In this document: positions 53,593-61,675 of the stretch, in pieces | Position numbering within the stretch: the stretch's first letter is position 1 | Layout of the letters: the number at the start of each line of letters is the position of its first letter | DNA from: Acidobacteriota bacterium | Lineage (GTDB): Bacteria; Acidobacteriota; Terriglobia; Acidiferrales; UBA7541 | DNA length: 64,000 nt | Reading direction: 5' to 3' | Assembly (NCBI GenBank): GCA_003224235.1 | Contig: QHYU01000150.1 | Span: 1-64,000, forward strand | Position numbers and translations under genes: made by a program | Notes under the pieces: generated by a model | What the model was told of the DNA's origin: nothing | What the model saw: the letters and a program-made list of their open reading frames with translations, nothing else | Databases searched by the model: none

Positions 53593-54887
53593 GGAGAGGG
53601 GCGCTCCGCCTGCGGCGCGACAGCCCTGAGTGAAACGTCGTCCACCCAGACCGTGCCCTGGATCTTGTTGTCGAGCTTCTGGCTGGGGATGCGACGCAGA
53701 ACAACCTCCACTAGGTGCGTCTCCGGGCTGGTAATGAATTCGGTCTCGGCGAGCGTCCACGGCTGGGTACCGACCAGGTTCGGAGTGAAGAGTGCCACGC
53801 TTTGCGGATTCCGAGGATAAACCATGAAGTGGATGCCGCTATTGGTGGAAAGCTCCTTGGTTCGCAGGAAGGCGGTAAAGCGATAGCGGGTGTTGGGCTC
53901 GACCGGAACGAGCTGCATCAGATGCCGGAAATCGAGGTTGGCGCTGCCGTCGAACGTCACCCGCAGCGAGCGCGCCCCCGAATGACGCGTTTCCGTGTCG
54001 AATTCCACGGTGGCGCCGGGCAGGTCCTGGTAGCGCCAGCCAAAACCACCGTTGGTGAGCTCGCTTTCAAACCCGCCGTCCCAAACCAGCGAAGGCTGGG
54101 AGGAGTAGCCCTGTCCTGGCAAGCCCGCGATGCCAAGGGCCTGTCCCCAGACCACGCGGGCTTCCTCCACCCGGCCGCGCTGGATGAGCTCGTCGAGAAA
54201 TGGGAAAGCGTGTCGCAAGGGAAATGAAGATCGCAACGCAAGCATGCGTTTCCACACCAACAGAGCGGCGTCGGGTTCGTGCTCGGCCACAAAGAAGTCC
54301 AGCGATGCTTGGTAGGCGTTAATTGTGGCTGGTATCGCCTGGTCTAGAACGCGCTCGGTGTCCCGGCTGCTGCGCCAGCAGCGGGAGATGGCCAGCGCCG
54401 CCAGTTTGGGGTCGGTCGTCACCGCGCGACGTATCTCCGCAAACGCCTCGGCAAGCTGTTCTTGCCGCAGCAGAAAATTCCCATAGCGCCAGGCAACCTG
54501 GGCGGAAACCGGGTGAACGGACTTGGCCATCAGGAAAGCTTCACGCGCATTGGCAGGATCGCCGGCCGTTTCATAGGCGTTGGCCAGATCGGTCCAGTAG
54601 AACGCCGAGCGCGGATCAACGTCCAGGGCCCGGCGGTACAAGGAAATCGCGAGCGGCAGGTCGGCATGCTCAAAGTCCAACTCCCGGTATCGCGCCAGAC
54701 GGTACCAGGCGTCCGCATTGCCCGGCTCGAGTCGCGCGGCCCGCGACCAATCGTCGGCCCGCGAAGATTCTCCGTAGAAGTCTGCCAGCGCATTCTTGCC
54801 GCCGAGAAAGGCGAGCGTTGCTGAAGCCAGCAGAATGGCAAAGAGAAACAACCATCGCCCTGCGCGATTGTCGAAACGGATCTCCAT
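53589..54887 (-). CDS. TPR protein with C-terminal carbohydrate-binding-like domain
   Basis: A 432-residue protein with an N-terminal membrane helix (WLFLFAILLASATLAFLGGKNA), several TPRs (ARLEPGNADAWYRLARYRELD, DPRSAFYWTDLANAYETAG, and so on, about 40-260), and a C-terminal beta-sandwich (about 265-420: WDGGFESELTNGGFGWRY, RHSGARSLRVTFDGSANLDFRHLMQLVPVEPNTRYRFTAFLRT, WVDDVSLR). That last part resembles a carbohydrate-binding module (CBM4/9-like). It is coupled to the O-antigen ligase gene by ATGA, so it is part of the same polysaccharide machinery, probably holding the chain in the periplasm. The function is inferred. Confidence 0.8.
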   Translation of the reverse strand: MEIRFDNRAGRWLFLFAILLASATLAFLGGKNALADFYGESSRADDWSRAARLEPGNADAWYRLARYRELDFEHADLPLAISLYRRALDVDPRSAFYWTDLANAYETAGDPANAREAFLMAKSVHPVSAQVAWRYGNFLLRQEQLAEAFAEIRRAVTTDPKLAALAISRCWRSSRDTERVLDQAIPATINAYQASLDFFVAEHEPDAALLVWKRMLALRSSFPLRHAFPFLDELIQRGRVEEARVVWGQALGIAGLPGQGYSSQPSLVWDGGFESELTNGGFGWRYQDLPGATVEFDTETRHSGARSLRVTFDGSANLDFRHLMQLVPVEPNTRYRFTAFLRTKELSTNSGIHFMVYPRNPQSVALFTPNLVGTQPWTLAETEFITSPETHLVEVVLRRIPSQKLDNKIQGTVWVDDVSLRAVAPQAERPSP

Positions 54888-54992
54888 CTCGCGATAATCT
54901 GCTACCTATTTCGGACCGCGCGCAACAAAAACCATCACAAAAGTTTTTGGCCGTTTCTCAACCCGGTGCTTGCTTGCTGCGGGGGGATTGCC

Positions 54993-56240
54993 TCAGCTCT
55001 CACGTACATCTTCAATGCGAGAGCTCCCCGCCGGACCGGCTGCCGGATCACGCGCCCAGCCCGTGCCGTACTTACGCAGCAACCGGAAGGGCCGCAGCAC
55101 ACCATAGAGCGGCGAGAGCGGCCCCATGAGCTGCACCTGCGACCAGTCTTCTTCAGTTGGGGCAGTAGCTAGGCGGAACACATAGCTGAGGCCCTCCCAG
55201 AGATTTCCACGCATCCGCGCGCGGAACAAAAAGCGCTGGGTCGCGCCTGGCGCGGCAGAAGATTCACGAAAAAACTTCCGGCAGACTTGCGCGGCTAGTG
55301 ATCTCACCACGCGATCTTCTTGTACAGGCCGCAAAATAGGATCCGGAACTGCGGCTCCCAGCAGGCCGTTCGCGAGATGCAGGCCCAGAAGCGTCATGCG
55401 CTCGGCGCCCAGCCGGCGGGCTTGCTCAAGAGCAACCTCCCAATCTAGGCCGCGAGGGATGTGCGCCAGCTGGGCGATGTCGCAGATCCACAGCAGACGC
55501 TCCCAGAAATGTTTTGACCCGTGCACACAGAGGATAGGCAGTGCATCTTCTCCTGAGAAGGTCAGAACCTCTCGGCTGGCAACCGAAACGGCTTCCGTTC
55601 GCCGGCTTAGGGCCTCCAAATCAGGCGGAGTGGGAAAATATCTCAATGTGGCCTCGGTATGCAGCTCGACGATGCTCCGGCGCGCGTCACCAACAAACAA
55701 GTATTGGCCGGGGATTTTCCCCTGTGCGGCCTGCCCCACCGTCCTCGCATTGACCTCCGAGCGATATCCCTGTGCGGTTAGCAACTCATACGCCCTGGCC
55801 ACATCGCGCTGCCGGATCACGATGTCGAGGTCGGCAAATTGCCGATAGGCGAGATTGCCATAGGCTTGTTCGGCCAGCACGGGGCCTTTGTAAGGAATAG
55901 CGGTAATGCCGTTTGCTCGGAACGCCTCCAGGATGCGGAGCAGCTCGGCCGTAAGAAAGAGATTGCGGCGAGTGTTCTGCTGAAACAACTCCAGGAGTTG
56001 CTCGGTCCACTGCGGTGGAACCTTGTCCGAACAAACGGCCTTGAGCTTCGAGTATAGAAGCGGCAACACGCAGTGCTCGGCCGCAAGCTCGAGCAGGTAA
56101 GGCCAGTCCAGCTTCCCACCGGCCAGCGCGCGGATGCGCCCGGCGGAATAGGGGTCGAGGCATGTGCGCGCGCAATACAGCAGCAGTTGCTTCTCTGAGC
56201 GAACAGCGTGGCCTGAACCATCGAGCATCCGGACAGGCAC
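54993..56240 (-). CDS. Nucleotidyltransferase family protein associated with lasso cluster
   Basis: A 415-residue protein of the NTP_transf_5-like group. The catalytic part is IPYKGPVLAEQAYGNLAYRQFADLDIVIRQRD (115-146): Lys118-Gly119 and the D-x-D pair Asp137/Asp139 that bind metal. A middle helical region (about 180-330) has ELHTEATLRYF and LCVHGSKHFWERLLWICDIAQLA. Proteins of this family are found in lasso-peptide clusters (pseudomycoidin-type) and in RiPP clusters with HPr-kinase-like enzymes, where one modifies the kinase product or the peptide. Here it follows the methyltransferase by 127 bp, so it may share the operon. The start at 56240 has GGTGCCTG before it; a second ATG at 56228 is possible. 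Confidence 0.78.
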   Translation of the reverse strand: MPVRMLDGSGHAVRSEKQLLLYCARTCLDPYSAGRIRALAGGKLDWPYLLELAAEHCVLPLLYSKLKAVCSDKVPPQWTEQLLELFQQNTRRNLFLTAELLRILEAFRANGITAIPYKGPVLAEQAYGNLAYRQFADLDIVIRQRDVARAYELLTAQGYRSEVNARTVGQAAQGKIPGQYLFVGDARRSIVELHTEATLRYFPTPPDLEALSRRTEAVSVASREVLTFSGEDALPILCVHGSKHFWERLLWICDIAQLAHIPRGLDWEVALEQARRLGAERMTLLGLHLANGLLGAAVPDPILRPVQEDRVVRSLAAQVCRKFFRESSAAPGATQRFLFRARMRGNLWEGLSYVFRLATAPTEEDWSQVQLMGPLSPLYGVLRPFRLLRKYGTGWARDPAAGPAGSSRIEDVRES

Positions 56241-56367
56241 CTTTCTCTGCGCCCGCAGTTCGATCCGCAGCGCGGCTCGTTAACCATGGCGCGGAAACCG
56301 TTCTTCTGCCAACGAGACCCGGAAGAAAACGAGGAAAAACCCGAACTCGCTGCCCGTCGGCTGCGCC

Positions 56368-57528
56368 CTATCCAGGGCGGGAACAGCTGTATTTCTGCGA
56401 CAGCTCAGCGATCCGCGTCAGCGCGTCTTCCCACCGGGTAAAGCGCGCGGGAAAGCGCTCCGCAGCGCGCCGCGCAACTGCTTCCTGCGATGTCTGGCCG
56501 TCTATCTGCGCTAGCAGGAACCGATCGATTTGCCCTTCCTCATCGAGCACCGGCACGTAATCGGCGGCGTGCTTGCGCAGTTGCTTCGCCGAAAGCGGCG
56601 CGCCGGAGAAAGTGGATTGCTGGAAATGGGCCTTGAGCGGCCGCGTCGCGCCAGCGCCGCGCGCGCACGTTTCCCAGCGCCAAATGTAGTCCGCGCCGAC
56701 AAGATCCGCCTGAAGCGCAACGCAGACGGTGTCGCCGACGGCGAGTGAGACAGGCTTCTCCCAGGGAAAGAAGACTCTGCTGTAAATCAACGCAGGCTTG
56801 TCCGGGGCATTGGAAATCTGAACGCCCTCGGCGAGCGTGGAATCGAACCAGACAACCAATCCGTGGACGGTCCCCGTTCGCGTCGCTGTCCAGCTCAGCG
56901 TCCCTCGAAGGCCCGGGCTCTCCACAGTGGCGTAGTCCAGCGTGGCCCAAGATTGCGGCTCGAGCAGCAACTGGTCAGGTCCCACCTTCCCTTTGCAGGT
57001 GGTGTGGACTGCAATTCGCCGCGCCTCCTCCATGTCAAAATCAAATCCGGTCTCGTCCCAGAGGCCCACCAGATCGCGGTACAGTTGCGGCGCTTCCACG
57101 CCCGCCGCCCAAAGAGTGTCGCACTGCGGAATCAGCTTCCCGCCGGGGACAAGAAAGCGCTGACGCGCATCGGCGATCGAAGGGATGTGATGTTCGCACA
57201 AGGGAAGCCGGCCCCGAAGGTCCGAAACGATTACATCGGCTTTCTCCGGAAGCACGGCACGCGTCGAAAGCATTTGCAGGAACTCGATGCGCTCCGCGTA
57301 GCCATTGGCTCTCGCAATCTCTCTCGCCACCTGGATGGCGTCATTCGGCTCGATCGCGTAAACGCGGCGCGCGCCGAACCGGCAGGCCAGCAGGGCGAAA
57401 ATGCCTGTGCCCGTGCCGATGTCCACGACTACGCCGCCCGGCCTCACCGCGCTTCGCAGCGCCTGCATATAGGCCTCCATACGCACCCGGTCGGCGATCA
57501 TGATGCCGTAGTCCGCGACGCTGTACAT
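56368..57528 (-). CDS. PRMT-like SAM methyltransferase with C-terminal PqqD-like region
   Basis: From the ATG at 57528 this is 386 residues. The N-terminal half is PRMT-like: MYSVADYGIMIADRVRMEAYMQAL, then VVVDIGTGTGIFALLACRFGARRVYAIEPNDA (motif I and the E), DVIVSDLRGRLPLCEHHIPSIADARQRFLVPGGKLIP (double-E-like loop and Q-x-D). The middle is a beta-rich region (about 180-300). The last ~75 residues, VPVLDEEGQIDRFLLAQIDGQTSQEAVARRAAERFPARFTRWEDALTRIAEL, resemble a PqqD/RRE-type winged helix, which could recruit the peptide. It starts 1 bp after the kinase stop. The frame also allows a TTG at 57582. A peptide methyl transfer is possible; no Arg is present in the predicted core. Confidence 0.75.
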   Translation of the reverse strand: MYSVADYGIMIADRVRMEAYMQALRSAVRPGGVVVDIGTGTGIFALLACRFGARRVYAIEPNDAIQVAREIARANGYAERIEFLQMLSTRAVLPEKADVIVSDLRGRLPLCEHHIPSIADARQRFLVPGGKLIPQCDTLWAAGVEAPQLYRDLVGLWDETGFDFDMEEARRIAVHTTCKGKVGPDQLLLEPQSWATLDYATVESPGLRGTLSWTATRTGTVHGLVVWFDSTLAEGVQISNAPDKPALIYSRVFFPWEKPVSLAVGDTVCVALQADLVGADYIWRWETCARGAGATRPLKAHFQQSTFSGAPLSAKQLRKHAADYVPVLDEEGQIDRFLLAQIDGQTSQEAVARRAAERFPARFTRWEDALTRIAELSQKYSCSRPG

Positions 57529-57529
57529 G

Positions 57530-58543
57530 TCAGCGGGGACAACCTTCCGTTGCGGCCAGCGCAGCTTGGGGTAGCGCTTCAAAATCGCTCACAATCACCT
57601 CGCAGAGCTTCGTCAGACGGGTCGGGTCCTGGTGGGGCGTCACCCGGCGCACAGGAACCCGCGACAGCAGACGACCGAGGAACTCAAACTCTTGGGCGCG
57701 CCGCTGCTTGTCAAGCAGGTAATTCATGTACGTGTTCTGCACCAGAGCGACTAGGCCCCCGCTGGCGGGAACCGGTTGCACCCGGGGCACTTCAGTGCCG
57801 GCCGCACGTTCACCGAGTAAGTAGATGGCGCCCAGCGGCAGAGGCTCGTGCTGGAATCGGTGTCCGTTATCGTCCAGCGGGAGGTAACACTTCTCCCAGT
57901 TTGGGGTAAGTCGCGGCAGGGCCTCCCGCCCGCCGTAGAGCAGACTTACCGACTCAGGCCACAAGCACAAGCGCGGGTAGCCTGGTCGCACAAAATAGGC
58001 GTCGGCGTGGGGCTGCATCGGAGCCACATCGTCACTGAGCACCGCGTAGCCTTGCCGGGCGAAGGCGGCCGCCGTGGTCGATTTCCCAGCGCCGCCGATC
58101 CCGACCAACACAATTGCCACTCGGCCGATCGCAACCGCGCTGGCGTGCAGGCAAACTGTGCCGCGCGAGCGCAAGACGAATCCCAGCACCGGGCCCAACA
58201 AGAAGACGGCCGTGTCTTGCAGCGAAGATGAGTCGGGCCAGGTGGCCCAGAGGCGCGTAGTGGAGCGGTCAAGGATAAACGTGCTGCCGTCGGCGTAGAC
58301 AAACCGGAAATAAGCGCCAGCGGCGAGCTTCGTCACAGTGAGTGCAGGCTTGCCACCGTCCTCTTGTTCGGGGCTGACGTACCAGAGGGTCTCCCGCATG
58401 GCAAGACACTCCGCCAGCCACGGAGGTTCCAACTGCAGCCAAATTTTCAGGTCGGGCTCGGCGCTCGCTGGTGATTCAACTAAGCCCGGAATGGGGGCAT
58501 CGGCCGCGATGCACAAGCCATAGACTAGGTAGCGATAGATCAC
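57530..58543 (-). CDS. HPr kinase-like protein of the lasso cluster
   Basis: A 337-residue protein with a C-terminal HPr kinase/phosphorylase-like P-loop domain: CLHASAVAI (131-139), Walker A GIGGAGKST (148-156), then VLSDDVAPM (168-176). The D-D pair lies where the HPrK catalytic D is. PGYPRLCLWPESV and LGAIYLLGERAAG follow, the usual order. The N-terminal half (1-125) is a beta-rich domain with no separate name. In the paeninodin cluster a kinase of this kind phosphorylates the C-terminal Ser of the lasso precursor. This is known for PadeK and is inferred here, although the predicted core ends in Gly. The ATG at 58543 follows the precursor stop by 39 bp. Confidence 0.83.
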   Translation of the reverse strand: MIYRYLVYGLCIAADAPIPGLVESPASAEPDLKIWLQLEPPWLAECLAMRETLWYVSPEQEDGGKPALTVTKLAAGAYFRFVYADGSTFILDRSTTRLWATWPDSSSLQDTAVFLLGPVLGFVLRSRGTVCLHASAVAIGRVAIVLVGIGGAGKSTTAAAFARQGYAVLSDDVAPMQPHADAYFVRPGYPRLCLWPESVSLLYGGREALPRLTPNWEKCYLPLDDNGHRFQHEPLPLGAIYLLGERAAGTEVPRVQPVPASGGLVALVQNTYMNYLLDKQRRAQEFEFLGRLLSRVPVRRVTPHQDPTRLTKLCEVIVSDFEALPQAALAATEGCPR

Positions 58544-58582
58544 GGCTCCGATAGGTGGGCCGGAGGGGTAAGTCCGCGATCG

Positions 58583-58732
58583 CTACCCGGTCTTCATCAT
58601 GCCGATGACTGGCCCGCCGTCTGAATTTACAGTCCCAGTAATGGAGCGCGTGATCTCAGCAAGATTTCCGTACACGACCAGTTGCGGCGTGCGATAGGGT
58701 TTTTTCAGGATCAACGGATTGAATTCCTTCAT
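58583..58732 (-). CDS. Lasso peptide precursor (49 aa)
   Basis: Starts at the ATG at 58732 with a strong GGAGGAAGG site. The leader carries the recognition motif Y-x2-P-x-L-x3-G-x5-T: Tyr13, Pro16, Leu18, Gly22 and Thr28, with the exact Tyr(-17)/Pro(-14)/Thr(-2) spacing. The leader ends at Arg29 and the core is residues 30-49. Core residue 1 is Ser30 and residue 9 is Asp38, so a 9-membered Ser1-Asp9 isopeptide ring is predicted. The tail after the ring is GGPVIGMMKTG. It lacks a C-terminal Ser and contains no Arg. The usual first residue is Gly, and Ser is less common. The frame is open further up to 58870, inside the cyclase gene, but the ribosome site sets the start. Confidence 0.9.
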   Translation of the reverse strand: MKEFNPLILKKPYRTPQLVVYGNLAEITRSITGTVNSDGGPVIGMMKTG

Positions 58733-60590
58733 TACCTTCCTCCGGATACTTTTTATACTGAAGATTTCGAGTGGTGCGCAACCATAAACTAAGACTGATT
58801 GGCCGAAGTGCCAACCATACCGACTCGGGGTCTCTCTCCGGCTGAACCGGGGAAAGCCGACGCGGGTCAATATAGCAGGTCAGTTCCGGTGTCCCTGCCA
58901 GAAGCGTCTCAGCATGACAGGGCTTACGCCTCCAAAGCTCCACGACGGGCTCGCCGGCCAGCGGTGATTTGGGGCGGCACCGGACTTGCTCCGGCAGCAC
59001 GCCTTGCATCGCCACACGCAACAACTCCTTGTCTGCACACCAGGGGACCGGTGGCAGGCGCAACAAAAATCTTACCAGCCGCAGGTCGAAATATGGCCTC
59101 TGCACCTCAACTGGAACGCGCGTCACACCAGGGTCCTGACTTTCAAATACAGAAGTCCAGAACCCGCTGGCGAGCACTTGATAGGCTCGGGGGCGGAACG
59201 GGTGAACCGGCGCGGGTGCGCGATTGAGCTCCTCCCATCGCGCCCGCAGGTCAAAGCGTTCCTCGAGCCCGCGGTCGAGCCAGGCCGGGTATTCCGGTAG
59301 GTTCTCGGGCTGGCCGAGCCAGCGTTTCAGCCGCGTGCGAAATCCGCCGAGCAGAGGAGGAAGCCGTCCGTGAGAGGTAATGTAGGCACCTACCTCAGCC
59401 GCCAGGCGCAAAAACTGCCGTTGTTTGCATAACCCCGACAGATACGGCCACGACTGGCCAAACAGAACGACGTCGCCGCCGTCGCCAGAGAGTGCGAGCC
59501 GGCTGTTCTCGGCCATTTGCCAAAACTGTTCGTATTGCAGCACCAGAAGCGGCTCGTGGCTGGGCTCAGGCGTATGCAGCTCCGGCTGGTCCCACCCCTT
59601 GTATGGCGCGCCGTTCGTACCCGGAAGAAGGTGCATCGAGATACCGAGCTTCTGCGCCACGATCCGGGCATAGTGCACTTCTTCGTCTTTAAGGAGGCCG
59701 CGATAGTCCACGGTGAAGGCGCGCAAGTCGAAGGGTTCCCCGCGGCTCGCTAGCACTTGTTTGGCCATTGCCGCCACTGAAGTTGAGTCCAACCCGCCGC
59801 TCATCTGCACGCTGACCCGGTTGGTGCGCAGCCGGTCGGCCACCCCAACGCGCAGCAGTTGCAGAAAGTGCTCGACATATTCGCTGCGCTGCCGATAACG
59901 AATCACATCCTCGACCGGCAGAGTCCAGTAGCGGTTTGAGCGCAGCGTTCCATCCGCACAGGTGAGTGAGTGCGCCGGCGGCAGCCGCAGAACGTCCGCA
60001 AAGGTCGTCGTCGCCGGGTCCTGGTTGTAAGTGAAAAGCAGGAAGTCGGCGATCGCCAGCTCGTTCAGCCGGTCCGAAACTTCCGGATGCACACGCGCGC
60101 AATCCAGCGTGTTACTGACAATCAAAGACCCGCCGACCCGCGCATAGTAGAAAGGCTTCGCGCCCAAATGGTCTCGGGCGCAGAACAATCGCCGACGGGC
60201 CGCATCCCAGAGGATGAAGGCAAAATCGCCCAGCAGGTGCTCGACACATGCATCACCCCAGGCGTGATAGGAATGCAGGAGCAGCTCAGCGTCACTGGCG
60301 GAGTCCAGGCCGCTGCGGCCGCAGGTCTGAAGCTTTTCGATCAACTCCGCGCGTCCGTCCAGACGCGCATCGGCGGTTATCCACGCCTGGCCATCGAGGC
60401 TCGCCGGCTGCCGCTCGCGTTCGGCCTCGCACGATGTGCGCAGCATCGCGTGGCCCAGGCCCACTGCGCCGTCGCTCCAGATCTCCAACGCGTCCGGCCC
60501 GCGGAAGGCCATGAACTCGGTCATGCGCTGGAGCAGGCGCCGATCCACGGGCGCGCCATCCAGGTTGAGAATGCCGGCAATGCCGCTCAT
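58656..60590 (-). CDS. Lasso cyclase, asparagine synthase-like (C protein)
   Basis: A 644-residue asparagine synthetase-B-like enzyme that activates the Asp/Glu side chain as an AMP ester and closes the lasso ring. The N-terminal glutaminase-like domain begins MSGIAGI: the catalytic Cys2 of true AsnB is Ser2, so glutamine hydrolysis is lost, as is common for lasso cyclases. RDHLGAKP is at 139-146. The synthetase domain has SGGLDST (264-270) and SGDGGDVVLFGQSWPYL (near 370). The C-terminal end overlaps the precursor gene by 77 bp in another frame. It is coupled to the B2 gene by an ATGA overlap (60590). Length fits 600+ residue cyclases. Confidence 0.88.
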   Translation of the reverse strand: MSGIAGILNLDGAPVDRRLLQRMTEFMAFRGPDALEIWSDGAVGLGHAMLRTSCEAERERQPASLDGQAWITADARLDGRAELIEKLQTCGRSGLDSASDAELLLHSYHAWGDACVEHLLGDFAFILWDAARRRLFCARDHLGAKPFYYARVGGSLIVSNTLDCARVHPEVSDRLNELAIADFLLFTYNQDPATTTFADVLRLPPAHSLTCADGTLRSNRYWTLPVEDVIRYRQRSEYVEHFLQLLRVGVADRLRTNRVSVQMSGGLDSTSVAAMAKQVLASRGEPFDLRAFTVDYRGLLKDEEVHYARIVAQKLGISMHLLPGTNGAPYKGWDQPELHTPEPSHEPLLVLQYEQFWQMAENSRLALSGDGGDVVLFGQSWPYLSGLCKQRQFLRLAAEVGAYITSHGRLPPLLGGFRTRLKRWLGQPENLPEYPAWLDRGLEERFDLRARWEELNRAPAPVHPFRPRAYQVLASGFWTSVFESQDPGVTRVPVEVQRPYFDLRLVRFLLRLPPVPWCADKELLRVAMQGVLPEQVRCRPKSPLAGEPVVELWRRKPCHAETLLAGTPELTCYIDPRRLSPVQPERDPESVWLALRPISLSLWLRTTRNLQYKKYPEEGNEGIQSVDPEKTLSHAATGRVRKSC

Positions 60591-61087
60591 TGCGGTTCGG
60601 TCCGGACACGGCGAGACGCGGCGGCTAATGAACCCTGGAAGGGCGCGTAATGCTGGCGCAATTCTTCACGGTCGTTCAGCGCCACACCTCTGTGCTCGAC
60701 CCAGGCGTGCGCTTCAAACCGGCCGTCCTGCTTGCGCCCGCCGACGCGCAGCTCGGCAGCAACTCCCTGGCGGCACAGCAGGCACCAGAGAACCATGGAT
60801 TGCCGGAGACAGTTGGGACGGCCCAGGCCATGGCGTTCCGCTGCCTGAACCATGCGCGCAGTTACACACGCCCGTTCGAGAGAATCTTGACACGGATCAT
60901 CTGAGAGACGCGCCCCCGCAGGCGCCAAGCGCGCCAGTGCGGCTTGCCAGCACCGAAAACCTACCAACCGCAGCGCCACCCCTGTCAGCGGCAGCAGCAC
61001 CATCGCGCGGAGCAACAACCTGCGCTCGGTCGCACTGAGCCGCCAGAACCTCTGCAATTTATCCACCGCCAGCTTCGAGCAATCCAT
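60587..61087 (-). CDS. Lasso peptide leader peptidase (B2, transglutaminase-like)
   Basis: A 166-residue protein that removes the leader from the lasso precursor with ATP-dependent help from B1. The transglutaminase-like triad is visible: Cys93 in PNCLRQSMVLW, His127 in FEAHAWVE and Asp139 in VALNDRE. A hydrophobic N-terminal segment (LLLRAMVLLPLTGVALRLVGF) is typical of B2. The ATG at 61087 overlaps the B1 stop by 29 bp; a GTG at 61066 would also give a good start. Its stop overlaps the cyclase start by ATGA, showing coupling. The family is defined as lasso_B2. Confidence 0.85.
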   Translation of the reverse strand: MDCSKLAVDKLQRFWRLSATERRLLLRAMVLLPLTGVALRLVGFRCWQAALARLAPAGARLSDDPCQDSLERACVTARMVQAAERHGLGRPNCLRQSMVLWCLLCRQGVAAELRVGGRKQDGRFEAHAWVEHRGVALNDREELRQHYAPFQGSLAAASRRVRTEPQ

Positions 61088-61373
61088 TCTCTATCAGCTT
61101 GGCCAGCAAGTCCTGTAGATTCCGCCGCAGCAGCTCGGCGTCCACTTCGTACTCGCCCAGCAACGCGTCGTAGGCTGCTTGAATCGAGTCCGACGTGGTA
61201 AGTAGGGTCCACATACGCGTGCCTACCTCATCGAGGCCGAAATAGCGTTCGTTTTGAAGATTGAGCAGGACGGACTCGCTCTCGATTTGCCGAAACAAGA
61301 TTTCTGCTGGCACCGAGACGCGCGTCGTGAACGGAATGGTCAGAGGAACGTGCTGCTGGGTCGACTGTTCCAA
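61059..61373 (-). CDS. Lasso leader-binding protein (B1, PqqD-like RRE)
   Basis: A 104-residue RiPP recognition element of the PqqD family, which binds the leader and delivers it to B2. The core is SESVLLNLQNERYFGLDEVGTRMWTLLTTSDSIQAAYDALLGEYEVDAELLRRNLQDLLAKLIENGLL, the winged-helix pattern with the G-L-D-E-V-G turn. The annotated frame runs to 61466, but a GGGAGGG ribosome site precedes a TTG at 61373, giving the shorter start. It is the first gene of the lasso operon. Its closest neighbour on the other strand (61676) is the barrel gene, so this gap holds the operon's promoter. Confidence 0.83.
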   Translation of the reverse strand: MEQSTQQHVPLTIPFTTRVSVPAEILFRQIESESVLLNLQNERYFGLDEVGTRMWTLLTTSDSIQAAYDALLGEYEVDAELLRRNLQDLLAKLIENGLLEAGGG

Positions 61374-61675
61374 ATCGGTTCCCTCCCCGGCAGGATTGAA
61401 AGAAGCATGCCCCACGAGCAGAGAATCATACCAAGGTTTCAACGCGGACCATTGCCACTTACCCACGCATGTGTACTCTTAGGCAGCACCCTCCTCTAAA
61501 GCCAAGTCCCGCGAACCCCTATACAGGTGCCCAGTTCGGGACAAACTAAACTTCCGTACCATCGACCAGGTCTGCGTGTACCGTTATGAATCAAGTGTGG
61601 AAGCAATCTTACCGGCGGACGCGGCACACGAAGATCAAGAGCGTCTGCCTATCACAACTGAGGAGACATTAAAGA
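61374..61675. other. Divergent intergenic region upstream of the lasso operon
   Basis: About 300 bp between the lasso B1 gene (minus) and the barrel gene (plus) that should contain both promoters. No sigma-54 box and no TTGCAA-N4-TTGCAA site is present, so the lasso operon does not belong to the sigma-54 group by this test. A GAGGAG-like site (61660-61666) precedes the ATG at 61676. No RNA gene is seen. Confidence 0.4.

Noticed and set aside
58656..58870. Longer N-terminus for the lasso precursor
   Set aside because: The strong ribosome site and leader length place the start at 58732; the upstream codons belong to the cyclase.
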